Origin: Bacteroidales bacterium
Lineage (GTDB): Bacteria; Bacteroidota; Bacteroidia; Bacteroidales; UBA932
Assembly (NCBI GenBank): GCA_017631435.1
Contig: JAGBTG010000031.1
Coordinates: forward strand, 62,001-126,000
DNA length: 64,000 nucleotides
Reading direction: 5' to 3'
Part shown: positions 42,837-51,892 of the stretch, piece by piece
Layout of the letters: the number at the start of each line of letters is the position of its first letter
Position numbering within the stretch: the first letter of the stretch is position 1
Notes under the pieces: generated by a model
What the model was told of the DNA's origin: nothing
Databases searched by the model: none
Seen by the model: the letters and a program-made list of their open reading frames with translations, nothing else
Made by a program: the position numbers and the translations under genes

Positions 42837-44123
42837 TTAGGATTTGGAAAAAACTGCCCCTTCAATGATGCTGATTATCTTCTCGGTGGCTCCAAGGTTT
42901 TTCTTTACATAATCAAGACAAACCTTGCCTCTTTCCTCGCGTACCGGTTTGTTTTTCACCAGTTTGTCCAGCAATGCATAGAACTCCTGCTGGTTGCGTA
43001 CAGATGTTGCCCCCTGCAATTCCACAAGATCCCTCGCCTCCTTGAACTTCTGGTATTTTGGGCCGAAAGCAACAGGAATGCCATAAGTGGCAGCCTCAAG
43101 GATATTGTGTATTCCTACACCAAAACCTCCTCCAATGTAAGCAAAATCTCCGTAGCGGTAGATTGAAGAGAGGATTCCCATACAATCTATAAGAAGTACG
43201 TTCGCTGTGTCGAGCCTTGGATCTGATTCGTCCTTTATATCGGAGAATTTTACCAGTTTGTATCCTTTGAATGTCTCAAGAATCTTTGCAATATGCTCTT
43301 TATGGATCTCATGAGGTGCAATCACCAGTTTCACTTTTGAGAAGTTCTTTACGGTTGCGGCAAGAATCTCCTCACACGGAGGCCATGTGCTGCCTGCCAG
43401 AACTGTAAACGAATCCTTGCTGAACCTGCTGATTGCCGGAAACTCCTTGCTCTGGGCAGTAATCTGGTTCACCCTGTCAAACCTGGTATCTCCGCAGATT
43501 GTCACATTCTCCTTAATGCCAATTGATTCCAGCAGTCTTCCCGACAGTTCATCCTGCACAAACAGTGCAGTGAACGAAGAGAGCATTTCCCTGAACAGTC
43601 CTCCCCATGGTTTGAAGAAAACCTGGTCCTCCCTGAAAATTGCAGAAACAATATAGGTTTTGACTCCCCTCTTTCTCAGTTGGTTGAGGTAGTTGTACCA
43701 GAACTCGTATTTTATGAATATAGCCTTCTGGGGCTGTACGGCATCCAGGAACTTGCGGGCATTTGAAGCCGTATCAACTGGAAGGTAATATATCCAGTCT
43801 GCAAGGGGATAGTTCTTCCTCATCTCGTAACCGCTTGGAGAGAAGAAGGTGAGGAGTATTTTGTACTCTTTTGAATTTTCCTTGTACCATTCAATGAGTG
43901 GCCTTGCCTGCTCAAACTCACCTACGGAAGAGCAGTGGAACCATACAATTGGGGCAGAGTGGTCAACTTCTGCCGCAATCTTTTCAAGAAGCCCTTTCCT
44001 CCCTTTGGAGAAAAGCTTGGCCTTGTTGTTGAACAGTCCGGCAAGCCCAATGAGGGCTCCGTAACACCATATTGCTATATTGTATAAAACGCTCAAGTCA
44101 GATAAAATTATAATATCCAACAA
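42837..44123 (-). CDS. waaA: 3-deoxy-D-manno-octulosonate (Kdo) transferase
   Basis: A 428-residue inner-membrane GT30 transferase that adds Kdo to lipid A precursors. An N-terminal membrane anchor (about 9-30) is followed by the conserved VWFHCSSVGEFEQARPLIEW with its catalytic Glu, LTFFSPSGYE, and the C-terminal nucleotide-sugar-binding YIGGGFGVGIHNILEAA. The length is normal. It stands alone on the minus strand, divergent from the mlaE-like gene with only about 80 bases between start codons, and ended by a clear terminator. Confidence 0.96.
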   Translation of the reverse strand: MLDIIILSDLSVLYNIAIWCYGALIGLAGLFNNKAKLFSKGRKGLLEKIAAEVDHSAPIVWFHCSSVGEFEQARPLIEWYKENSKEYKILLTFFSPSGYEMRKNYPLADWIYYLPVDTASNARKFLDAVQPQKAIFIKYEFWYNYLNQLRKRGVKTYIVSAIFREDQVFFKPWGGLFREMLSSFTALFVQDELSGRLLESIGIKENVTICGDTRFDRVNQITAQSKEFPAISRFSKDSFTVLAGSTWPPCEEILAATVKNFSKVKLVIAPHEIHKEHIAKILETFKGYKLVKFSDIKDESDPRLDTANVLLIDCMGILSSIYRYGDFAYIGGGFGVGIHNILEAATYGIPVAFGPKYQKFKEARDLVELQGATSVRNQQEFYALLDKLVKNKPVREERGKVCLDYVKKNLGATEKIISIIEGAVFSKS

Positions 44124-44203
44124 ATTTAATAATTTATTTTTATTTGGGGCACAATTATGGCAAGGGCAAAAAAATGTGTACCTTGCGTAAAATTTGGAAA
44201 TTG

Positions 44204-44944
44204 ATGAAAAAGATATTGCAAACCACAGGTGAATACTGGACGCTCATGCTCAAAGTATTCCAAAAGCCGGAAAAATGGAGAATCTTCTTCAGACAATGTG
44301 CTGTAGAAGGACAGAAGCTTACACTGGATTCGGTTCCACTCATCAGCATCATATCCATCTTTATTGGAGCAGTGGCGGTAATCCAGACCATCAACAACCT
44401 GGAAAGCCCTTTCATCCCCAAAATGTATGTAGGATACATGGCCAGGGAGATACTTGTGCTTGAGTTCTGCTCAACCATGGTCGCCCTTATACTTGCCGGC
44501 AAGATAGGTTCCAATATAGCCTCTGAGATTGGCAGTATGCGCATCACCGAACAGATAGATGCAATGGACATCATGGGTGTGAATTCAGCCAACTATCTTA
44601 TCCTTCCAAAGATTGTAAGTTCCGTAGTGTTGAGCCCGTTTGTAATGCTTTCAAGTTTTGTCATAGGCCTTTTTGGCGGAGCGGCCATCATTGCCGCAAC
44701 AGGAGCCATAACCATGGCGCAGTATGTGGAGGGCCTTCAGTTTGCGTTCAAGATACACTACATCTACTACAGTATATCAAAAATGGCGGTCTTCACATTT
44801 ATCATTACCTCGCTGGCATCCTATTACGGATACTACGCCAAAGGTGGTTCACTGGGAGTGGGACGCTCCAGCACAAAGGCCATTGTTGCCATAAGCGTGC
44901 TTATACTTGTGTTTGACCTTGCCCTTACCAAATTGTTGTTGTAA
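44204..44944 (+). CDS. mlaE: MlaE-family ABC transporter permease
   Basis: About 247 residues from ATG 44204 (MKKILQTTGEYW); starts at 44174 or 44144 are in frame but add a hydrophilic tail. It is the inner-membrane permease of the phospholipid transport (Mla) system with about five membrane spans. EIGSMRITEQIDAMDIMGVN is the diagnostic coupling helix (the E-Q-I-D-A motif). mlaF follows after 1 base. The periplasmic MlaD/MCE subunit usually encoded next is not adjacent here. Confidence 0.93.
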   Translation: MKKILQTTGEYWTLMLKVFQKPEKWRIFFRQCAVEGQKLTLDSVPLISIISIFIGAVAVIQTINNLESPFIPKMYVGYMAREILVLEFCSTMVALILAGKIGSNIASEIGSMRITEQIDAMDIMGVNSANYLILPKIVSSVVLSPFVMLSSFVIGLFGGAAIIAATGAITMAQYVEGLQFAFKIHYIYYSISKMAVFTFIITSLASYYGYYAKGGSLGVGRSSTKAIVAISVLILVFDLALTKLLL

Positions 44945-44945
44945 T

Positions 44946-45701
44946 ATGATACGAGTAGAAAATCTTCATAAGGAATTTGACGGAAAAGAGGTTCTAAAAG
45001 GAATCTCAATAGAATATAAGGCAGGGGAGTGCTCCCTTATAATTGGAGCCAGCGGAAGTGGCAAAACCGTGCTGCTGAAGAATCTTGTAGGATTGCACAC
45101 CCCTACAAGCGGCGAAATATGGTACGACGACAAAGCCTTCACCACACTGAAGGAAAAGCAGAGGAAAGAATTGCGCAAGGAGATGGGAATGCTTTTCCAG
45201 GGAAGTGCGCTGTTTGATTTTGCTACAGTAGAGGAGAACATCATGTTCCCGATGGATTTCTTCACCGACTGGAGCAAGGAGGAAAAATTAGACAGGGCAA
45301 ACTTCTGCCTCAAGAGGGTGCATCTTGAGAATGCCAACAAGAAATACCCCAACGAACTGAGCGGTGGAATGCAAAAACGTGTGGGAATTGCAAGGGCAAT
45401 AGCCCTCAATCCAAAATATCTCTTCTGCGACGAGCCCAACTCCGGACTTGATCCAACTACTTCAATTGTAATAGACCGCCTCATCCAGGAGATTACTCAG
45501 GAGTACAATATAACTACGGTAATCAATACCCACGACATGAACTCCGTAATGGAAATTGGAGACAAGATAGGCTTCATCTACCAGGGACAGAAGCTATGGG
45601 AGGGAAGCAACAGGGAGATCCTCAAGTCTGATTGCAAGGAACTCAATGACTTTGTATTTGCCTCCAATATGGCAAAACAGCTGAGGGCTCTGATGAAGTG
45701 A
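44946..45701 (+). CDS. mlaF: MlaF-family ABC transporter ATP-binding protein
   Basis: About 251 residues starting at ATG 44946, 1 base after the mlaE stop; an upstream in-frame start inside mlaE is not credible. Walker A GASGSGKTVL, Q-loop MLFQGSALFD (the family's FQ-x-x-AL-F form), signature LSGGMQKRVGIARA, Walker B FCDEPNSGLDP and H-loop NTHDM. It powers lipid trafficking at the inner membrane together with MlaE. A terminator follows at 45747-45776. Confidence 0.95.
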   Translation: MIRVENLHKEFDGKEVLKGISIEYKAGECSLIIGASGSGKTVLLKNLVGLHTPTSGEIWYDDKAFTTLKEKQRKELRKEMGMLFQGSALFDFATVEENIMFPMDFFTDWSKEEKLDRANFCLKRVHLENANKKYPNELSGGMQKRVGIARAIALNPKYLFCDEPNSGLDPTTSIVIDRLIQEITQEYNITTVINTHDMNSVMEIGDKIGFIYQGQKLWEGSNREILKSDCKELNDFVFASNMAKQLRALMK

Positions 45702-45746
45702 TTCTTCCCGACAAGAAATGGAAGAGGAGCCTGACCAGATAAAGTA

Positions 45747-45776
45747 AACCCCCGTTAGAGTATTCTAGTGGGGGTT
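45747..45776. terminator. Bidirectional terminator between mlaF and the NamZ-like gene
   Basis: AACCCCC (45747-45753) pairs with GGGGGTT (45770-45776); an inner TAGA/TCTA extends the stem, and TGTTGTT follows. It lies between genes ending at 45701 (plus) and 45794 (minus). Confidence 0.8.
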
Positions 45777-45793
45777 GTTGTTCAAAAAAGGAT

Positions 45794-47083
45794 TTAGTTC
45801 TCAGGGTAAAGAAGGAACGGTTTTCTCTGCTCCTTGAATTTCTCTACATCCTCAACCCACATTGCCTCAATCTCTTTGGCTGATTTACCCTCTTTGATCA
45901 TCTTTCTTACGTATGACTGGCCAATCTCAAGCTCAAACATTTTGCGGAAGAAGTGGTCCTCAAGGTTAAGGTTGGTGTATGCATCAACAATATACTCAAG
46001 GTTGATACCGTCCTGGTTGATCTGCTCAATTGAAGGGTTTACAGTAAGGTCTACGCCCCAGCACTCTTTATCCAATAGAGGAGGATTCTTTGCTCCAGGG
46101 ATACTTCTTGGGGTGAAGCTGTATTTGTAGCCCAACATGTTAGGGTGACCGTACATCTGGAATGCCTTTGCAGTACCGCGGCCCAAGCTTACAGGGGTTC
46201 CCTCAAAGTAGCATGTAGAAGGGTAAAGGTAGATAGCCCTCATGTCGCCCAAGTTTGGAGACGGTTTGATAGGGAGCCTGTAAAGTTTTGCATGGGTGTA
46301 GTTTGCACATTTTACAACTTTAAGGTCAACTTTTTTGCCTACAGCATCTTTGTGGCCGTGCTGCAACCAGTCGCTCTCGTTTGCCATGTATGCAATCTCT
46401 CCAAGTGTCATTCCGTGTACAACAGGGATTGGAAGGCTACCAACGCCAGATTTGTACTGCATGTCAAGGATAGGGCCGTCTACATAGAATCCGATTGGGT
46501 TAGGACGGTCCAGAACGATGAACTCCTTGCCCTCCATTGCGCAGGCAGCCATCATTTTTACCATTGTCACATAGTAAGTGTAGAAACGTACTCCTACATC
46601 CTGAAGGTCAAATACAAGTACGTCAAACTCATCCATTACCTCTTTTGCAGGTTTGCCTGATTTGCCCTCGTAAAGTGAGCGGATTGGAATGCCGGTTTTA
46701 GGGTCAGTTGAACTTGAAACGTGCTCACCTGCGTCTGCGTCGCCTCTGAAACCGTGCTCAGGAGACATGATGCAGGTTACTTTTACATTGTGTGCAAGAA
46801 GGGTGTCCAATACGTGTGCGGTGGCAGATGCCATGCCGGACTGGTTTGAAAGGATACATACTCTCTTGCCCTCTACAAGTGGAAGGTACTCCTCAAGTTG
46901 CTGTGCACCGGTAAGGATGTCTGTAGCGTAGTTCATGTTCTCCTCACCAGGGAATGTTCCAATAAGGTTGCTGTGGGCAGCAGGCTCCTGAGTCTGGGGC
47001 TCTGCCTGTCCCTGTGCCTGGGAGCATGCGCAAACGGTCAGTGCAAGTGCTGCCGCTGCCAAAGTGGTAAATAGTTTCTTCAT
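45794..47083 (-). CDS. namZ: DUF1343 lipoprotein, NamZ-like exo-N-acetylmuramidase
   Basis: A 429-residue protein with a lipoprotein signal ending in TVCAC (C20), so it faces the periplasm or surface. ILSNQSGMASA, CIMSPEHGFRGDADAGEH, VFDLQDVGVRFYTY and LDRPNPIGFYVDGPILD are the strongly conserved blocks of DUF1343. The characterised member NamZ of Bacillus removes terminal MurNAc from peptidoglycan fragments; applying that here is inference. It is a single gene between terminators, with a textbook promoter at 47130-47160. Confidence 0.9.
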   Translation of the reverse strand: MKKLFTTLAAAALALTVCACSQAQGQAEPQTQEPAAHSNLIGTFPGEENMNYATDILTGAQQLEEYLPLVEGKRVCILSNQSGMASATAHVLDTLLAHNVKVTCIMSPEHGFRGDADAGEHVSSSTDPKTGIPIRSLYEGKSGKPAKEVMDEFDVLVFDLQDVGVRFYTYYVTMVKMMAACAMEGKEFIVLDRPNPIGFYVDGPILDMQYKSGVGSLPIPVVHGMTLGEIAYMANESDWLQHGHKDAVGKKVDLKVVKCANYTHAKLYRLPIKPSPNLGDMRAIYLYPSTCYFEGTPVSLGRGTAKAFQMYGHPNMLGYKYSFTPRSIPGAKNPPLLDKECWGVDLTVNPSIEQINQDGINLEYIVDAYTNLNLEDHFFRKMFELEIGQSYVRKMIKEGKSAKEIEAMWVEDVEKFKEQRKPFLLYPEN

Positions 47084-47129
47084 ATAGCTTTGTTTGATTT
47101 GTCGGGATTAAGGCAATTGTTGCCGAATG

Positions 47130-47160
47130 CAAAGATATTCAAAAAGATGCTTTGCGCAAA
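47130..47160 (-). promoter_or_regulatory. Bacteroidales promoter of the namZ-like gene
   Basis: Read on the minus strand: TTTG (47157-47160), 19-base spacer, TATCTTTG (47130-47137). It fits TTTG-N19-TAnnTTTG exactly and lies about 46 bases before the start codon at 47083. Confidence 0.8.
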
Positions 47161-47178
47161 GGGATGGCCATAAAAAGG

Positions 47179-47216
47179 GAAAGCCCGCATTGGAGTTTTA
47201 TCCGTTGCAGGCTTTC
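47179..47216 (-). terminator. Terminator downstream of the FadL-family gene
   Basis: GAAAGCC (47179-47185) pairs with GGCTTTC (47210-47216), with further pairing GCA/TGC and GGA/TCC inside. On the minus strand it is followed by CCTTTTTATGG. Confidence 0.65.
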
Positions 47217-47249
47217 GGTATGTAGTAAGGTTATTTCCTGTAAAAATTC

Positions 47250-48689
47250 CTAGAAGTTGAATCTTACACCAATACCAGGCATGATTGCGCTCTTGGTGTA
47301 GTCGCCGTTGAATGTGCCGTTCTGGAATTTGCCGGAAGTTTTGTCTCCCTGCAAGTAACCGATTGAAAGGTCAACAGCCATGAATTTTGTAGGGTACAAT
47401 GTTGCACCTGCTGTTATACCAACGCAGTCAGCACTTGGTGTCTCAGGGTTGTAGTTGTCCATCTGTACTGGAGGAGTGTCACTGTAAAGACCTGCTCTGA
47501 ATGCTACAACATCAGGTATATTGTATTCCAAACCTAATCTTACTGCTACAGTATTCTCATAGTTCTTCACTGAAGACTGTAGAACCTCACCTGCAACGGT
47601 CTGGAATGCGATGTCCATTTTATCATATGCCTCCCATCCTGTAACCTGAATCTCACCGGTGAATGTCAGGTTCTCGTTGAACTTGTATGCAGCACCAATG
47701 CTGAAAATGCTAGGGATTGGCATTGAAGCATTGAATTTTGAGTTGTCAAGAACGCCCATTGTAGCAAGCTGTGTCTGTGTGCCTTTCAATGTTGCAACAG
47801 TACCTGCCGGAATCATGCCTGCAGCCTCAAGACCCTGAAGAGGAGTGGTGTCAAATGACTTGATTGCGTTGATTACATTCTTTGCATTGTCGTTTGCATA
47901 CTCCAACTCTGCCTCGCCGCCGTCTACAGACAATTTTACTTTTGAACGGTAGCTTACACCAAGGGTAAGTTTGTCGGTAATATCGATAAGGGCACCGATG
48001 TTGAAGCCGTAAGCAACTTTAGAAGAACCCTCAAGCTCAATTCCTACAGGAACCTGACCGCTGAATGACTGGATCATTCCTGGAAGTGGTGCAAGTGAAG
48101 GCATTGCTGCAGAAAGACCGCCTGCAAGAGCGCCAAGACCATCAAAAGCACCTGGAGCCACAAGACCTTTTCTCTGCTCAAATGAACCGAAGTCAATCAT
48201 AAGACCTGCGCCAACGCTGATTCTGTCGCTGATTCTGTAAGAAACTGTAGGCTGTACGTTGAATGCTTTTAGAGAAACATCCTGGATGTGGGTTGCACCT
48301 GCCCAGTTGTCACCCCATACAAGAGAGTTACCTGCAGGGTTGGTGATGTTTACACCAACTGCAAGCTTGTCGTTGATCTTGTAACCGAAGTGTCCGAAGA
48401 TAGGGGTGCTTAGCGGGTTGTCTGTCTCGTGTTTGTAAGCGCCCTGCTCAAACTCTACCTTAGACTGGATAAGTATTGTTCCTAGAGAAACGTCAAATTT
48501 TGAGTTCATGAAAGACATACCTGCAGGGTTGAAAGTCATGCTCTCAGCACCAAGTTTTAGGGCTGTACCTGTATGGGCCATACCCCATTGTCTTGCACTC
48601 TGTGAATTGATCTGGTATCCCTCTGCGTTGGCGCTAAGTACTGAAAGTACAGCAGCTGCAGTAAGGACCGCTTTTCTGAATAGTTTCAT
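47250..48689 (-). CDS. OmpP1/FadL/TodX-family outer-membrane transporter
   Basis: A 479-residue beta-barrel protein for uptake of hydrophobic compounds such as long-chain fatty acids. Signal peptide 1-22 (cut after ANA), then EGYQINSQSARQWGMAHTGT and ESMTFNPAGMSF, the N-terminal hatch with the conserved NPAG motif. The barrel ends in GVRFNF with a terminal Phe. Single gene with its own TTTG-N19-TAccTTTG promoter at 48724-48754. The precise cargo cannot be told from sequence. Confidence 0.92.
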   Translation of the reverse strand: MKLFRKAVLTAAAVLSVLSANAEGYQINSQSARQWGMAHTGTALKLGAESMTFNPAGMSFMNSKFDVSLGTILIQSKVEFEQGAYKHETDNPLSTPIFGHFGYKINDKLAVGVNITNPAGNSLVWGDNWAGATHIQDVSLKAFNVQPTVSYRISDRISVGAGLMIDFGSFEQRKGLVAPGAFDGLGALAGGLSAAMPSLAPLPGMIQSFSGQVPVGIELEGSSKVAYGFNIGALIDITDKLTLGVSYRSKVKLSVDGGEAELEYANDNAKNVINAIKSFDTTPLQGLEAAGMIPAGTVATLKGTQTQLATMGVLDNSKFNASMPIPSIFSIGAAYKFNENLTFTGEIQVTGWEAYDKMDIAFQTVAGEVLQSSVKNYENTVAVRLGLEYNIPDVVAFRAGLYSDTPPVQMDNYNPETPSADCVGITAGATLYPTKFMAVDLSIGYLQGDKTSGKFQNGTFNGDYTKSAIMPGIGVRFNF

Positions 48690-48723
48690 AACTGTAATTT
48701 TTTGGTTTGATTAAAAACGGCGG

Positions 48724-48754
48724 CAAAGGTAATTAAAATATTTTATATACCAAA
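48724..48754 (-). promoter_or_regulatory. Bacteroidales promoter of the FadL-family gene
   Basis: Minus strand: TTTG (48751-48754), 19-base spacer, TACCTTTG (48724-48731), 35 bases before the ATG at 48689. Matches TTTG-N19-TAnnTTTG exactly. Confidence 0.85.
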
Positions 48755-48827
48755 TTTGGGTAATTTATGCAATGTGCAGATAATGAGAATGATAAAAATA
48801 TACTTAAGTGTTAAGTGTGTGAAATAA

Positions 48828-48860
48828 TAAAAGAGGATACTATCTTAATATCCTCTTTTA
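48828..48860 (-). terminator. Terminator downstream of the S9 peptidase gene
   Basis: Perfect 12-bp stem TAAAAGAGGATA (48828-48839) / TATCCTCTTTTA (48849-48860), 9-base loop, T-rich 3' side on the minus strand. It lies 40 bases beyond the peptidase stop at 48901. Confidence 0.8.
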
Positions 48861-48900
48861 CAGCAAGTTGTATTTTTGCTTAAATTTATACTTTTGCAGA

Positions 48901-51378
48901 TCAGTTGTTGTTCATCTGTTTGATGTCAATTTCCTCTTTCTGTGAATCTCCAATAAGGTGCTCGCAGAAGTGGTCTGCCATTCTCCAGAAGAAATACTCG
49001 GTCATGTTGCCAAAGCTGTGTCTTTGTCCTGGAAGTATGAGCATTTCAAAGCGTTTGTTTGCCTTTATAAGGGCATCAACCACTCTCATTGTATTGCCCG
49101 GATGTACGTTGTTGTCAACGTCACCGTGGATGAGAAGCAGGTTGCCTTTAAGGTTCCTTGCAAGCTGCTGGTTGGTGTTTATACTGTATTTGAATGTGGT
49201 GTCACCTTTTGCTGTAACCTCCTCAAGCACTCCGTGATGCTGCTCGCTCCACCAGCGGTTGTAGATGCTGTTGTCGTGGTTGCCGGCGCATGAAACTGCC
49301 GCCTGGAAGAAATCAGGGTATTTGAGGATAGCTGCTGTAGACATGAATCCTCCACCCGAGTGGCCGTGGATACCCACTTTCTTGCCGTTGATGAAAGGGT
49401 GTCTTGCAGCAAGCTGCTCTACTGTAACTTTCTTGTCCTCCAATCCGTAGTCTCTAAGATTGCCGTAACCGAAGTTATGGTACCATTTTGAGCGGTTAGG
49501 GTGTCCGCCCCTGTTTCCTACGGTAACAACAATGAATCCCAACTGTGCAAGGCGGTCAACCCTGTCCATACCTTTTGTCCAAGAAGAGTTGTTTGCCTCG
49601 GTCTGCGGTCCTGGGTATACATACTCAATGATAGGATAAAGTTTGGTTGAGTCAAAGTCAAAAGGTTTGTACATTACACCATAAAGGTCTGTAATGCCGT
49701 CGCCTGCCTTAACGGTGAAGATCTCAGGGAATTTGTAGCCTCTTGCAAAAAGCTGGCTCAAGTCTGCCTCCTCAAGATCCATAATTTTGCGTCCAGTATT
49801 ATCGTACAGTGCAGATTTAGGGGTACAGTCAACTCTTGAGTAATTGCTTACAAAATATTTGTTGTCGTCACTCATGTTGGCTTTGTTGTCGTAGTCACCC
49901 TTGTTGAGCAGCTTGATGTTGCTGCCGTCTAGGTTAGCGCTGTATACAAACAAATAGTATGGGTTGATTCCCTTCTCTCTGCCGCAAGCGGTAAAGTATA
50001 CCACTCTCTTTGCAGGGTCTACTCCAAGAATCTCCTCAACGTGGAACTCGCCTGAGGTAATCTGGTTCTTCAATGTGCCGTCGGCTCCATACAGATATAG
50101 GTGTGCCCAACCGTCTCTCTCAGACCAGTGGATCAGCTCACTTCCGTTGTTGAAGAACTCCCACTCCCTTGTCTCTACGTAAGTGTTCAGCTCCTCGTGT
50201 ACAATAACCTTAACCTCGCCGGTTGCCACGTCTACGGTACAAAGGTCAACCCTCTTCTGGTCCCTGCTCTGGCGGGTAAAGTAGAATTTGCTGTTGTCGC
50301 CAAGCCACTCCATAGGGAAAGTTTTCATGTAGCTTCTCTGTGTAAAGCTTACAGGTTTTCTCTTTATGCTTACAGACTGGTCCTTGAACGCGGCAATGTC
50401 AATGGTCTTTGAACTCTTGTCCTCAAAGTTGAACAGATAAAGGTATGCTTTAGGGCCAGGTTCGCCCGGCATCTGGTATTTGTAACCCTCAAGTTTAGGA
50501 CGAGGATTTGCCAATACATCAATAACCCAAAGCTCCTTGACGTTGCTCATGTCGTTTCTGGTAATTGCAAAGTGCTTTGAATCCGGTGACCATACAGCCG
50601 AAGCGCCTGTGCGTCTGGTGGTGTCCTCTACATGGTTTCCGCCATACATTCCCCTTCCTGCGTAAGGGAACTCCTTGGTACCGTCCTTTGTAAGCTGGTG
50701 CTCAACAACGGTGGTGTCCTTTGCGTCCTCCATAACTTTCTTCAGGTTCTCAATGTCCATATACCACAAGTTGTAGTTCTTGCCGTAAAGAACCCATTTG
50801 CCGTCGGGAGAAATATTTGCCCAAGATGGGTAATCCTTCTCCTTTTCCTCCTCAATCTCAGACAGTTTGCCTGATGCAATATCCCATTTGAAGCGGAAGG
50901 TCTTCTTCTCCATTGCAGGTTTTTTAGGTTTGGCGTCCTTTCCTGCCTTCTCATCTTTCTTTGCACCCGGTTTCTCCTTTTTAGGAACCATCATGTTGCT
51001 CTTTATCTCAAACTCAAAAGCCTTGTCGTCATCAACAAGTTTCAGATTCCCGATAGGGAGATGCTGTGCATCAAACGGATCTCTTGTAATTGTTGAGATC
51101 TGGGCTGCAAGTTTGCCCATATCCCAGATTTTCTTTTTGGTACCCGCAACAGGGTCTACAATGTAATACTCAGTTCCCTGGGTTGTCTTGTAAGTGTACC
51201 AGAATTTGTCTGAATTCTTGAACCAGTTTGGCCTTACCTCAGTAGAGAAAACCATCTGGCTCACTTTTTTTGCCGAGAAGCGCTCTGCCAAATCGTAGTT
51301 GGCCTTGGTGACAGGTGTCTGCTGGGCATAAGCCGCGCAGCATGCCAGAAGCGCTATTGCTAGAAATACTCTTTTCAT
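48901..51378 (-). CDS. Exported S9-family peptidase (dipeptidyl peptidase IV-like)
   Basis: About 825 residues from ATG 51378 (MKRVFLAIALLACC); an upstream in-frame start overlaps the phosphoesterase gene and breaks the signal peptide. A beta-propeller fills residues ~40-580, and the alpha/beta-hydrolase domain follows with the nucleophile Ser in HGHSGGGFMS, Asp in HGDVDNNVH and His in GQRHSF. It cleaves short peptides, probably Xaa-Pro/Ala-Xaa, in the periplasm. Odd feature: a Lys/Ala/Pro-rich low-complexity insert at residues 133-159 between two propeller strands. Third gene of a minus-strand series with the acyltransferase and phosphoesterase genes. Confidence 0.93.
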   Translation of the reverse strand: MKRVFLAIALLACCAAYAQQTPVTKANYDLAERFSAKKVSQMVFSTEVRPNWFKNSDKFWYTYKTTQGTEYYIVDPVAGTKKKIWDMGKLAAQISTITRDPFDAQHLPIGNLKLVDDDKAFEFEIKSNMMVPKKEKPGAKKDEKAGKDAKPKKPAMEKKTFRFKWDIASGKLSEIEEEKEKDYPSWANISPDGKWVLYGKNYNLWYMDIENLKKVMEDAKDTTVVEHQLTKDGTKEFPYAGRGMYGGNHVEDTTRRTGASAVWSPDSKHFAITRNDMSNVKELWVIDVLANPRPKLEGYKYQMPGEPGPKAYLYLFNFEDKSSKTIDIAAFKDQSVSIKRKPVSFTQRSYMKTFPMEWLGDNSKFYFTRQSRDQKRVDLCTVDVATGEVKVIVHEELNTYVETREWEFFNNGSELIHWSERDGWAHLYLYGADGTLKNQITSGEFHVEEILGVDPAKRVVYFTACGREKGINPYYLFVYSANLDGSNIKLLNKGDYDNKANMSDDNKYFVSNYSRVDCTPKSALYDNTGRKIMDLEEADLSQLFARGYKFPEIFTVKAGDGITDLYGVMYKPFDFDSTKLYPIIEYVYPGPQTEANNSSWTKGMDRVDRLAQLGFIVVTVGNRGGHPNRSKWYHNFGYGNLRDYGLEDKKVTVEQLAARHPFINGKKVGIHGHSGGGFMSTAAILKYPDFFQAAVSCAGNHDNSIYNRWWSEQHHGVLEEVTAKGDTTFKYSINTNQQLARNLKGNLLLIHGDVDNNVHPGNTMRVVDALIKANKRFEMLILPGQRHSFGNMTEYFFWRMADHFCEHLIGDSQKEEIDIKQMNNN

Positions 51379-51388
51379 ATATGTAGGT

Positions 51389-51886
51389 TTAAAGTTTTCT
51401 GTCCCATTCTCCCACCTCCATGTCGGTGATGTTGCCGTTCTCAATCCTGAACCTCAGTGCGGTGCGCACAGTGTGGAATCCCTGTATGCCGGCTGCTCCC
51501 GGGTTGATGGTGAGCATGTTGTAGCGGGAGTCGTTCATTACTTTCAATATGTGTGAATGGCCGCAGATGAATATGTCGGGAAGATGTGCATTAATAAGCT
51601 GGAAGGCCTTGAAATCGTACCTTCCAGGGTATCCTCCAATGTGCATCATAAGTATTCTTTTTCCCTCAAATTCAAAGAACTGTACATACGGGTGGGCCAG
51701 CCTCACGCTGTAGTCATCACAATTGCCGTACACTCCCCTCAGGGGTTTGAATGCAGCAATGGCATCTGCTGTTTCCAGATTGCCGAAATCTCCGGCATGC
51801 CATATCTCGTCCACAGGCTCCAGAAACTTTTTCAGCTTGTCGTCAAAGACACCGTGAGTGTCTGATATCAACCCTATGTATGCCAT
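51389..51886 (-). CDS. YfcE/MJ0936-type metallophosphoesterase
   Basis: A 165-residue cytoplasmic phosphodiesterase of the calcineurin-like superfamily. Metal-binding motifs in order: SDTHG, HAGDFGN, YGNCDD, MMHIGGYPG (metal His), CGHSHILK; then INPGAAG. The length fits the YfcE/MJ0936 group, whose true substrates are mostly unknown. It lies 6 bases after the acyltransferase gene and 10 bases before the peptidase start. Confidence 0.93.
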   Translation of the reverse strand: MAYIGLISDTHGVFDDKLKKFLEPVDEIWHAGDFGNLETADAIAAFKPLRGVYGNCDDYSVRLAHPYVQFFEFEGKRILMMHIGGYPGRYDFKAFQLINAHLPDIFICGHSHILKVMNDSRYNMLTINPGAAGIQGFHTVRTALRFRIENGNITDMEVGEWDRKL

Positions 51887-51892
51887 GCGGAT

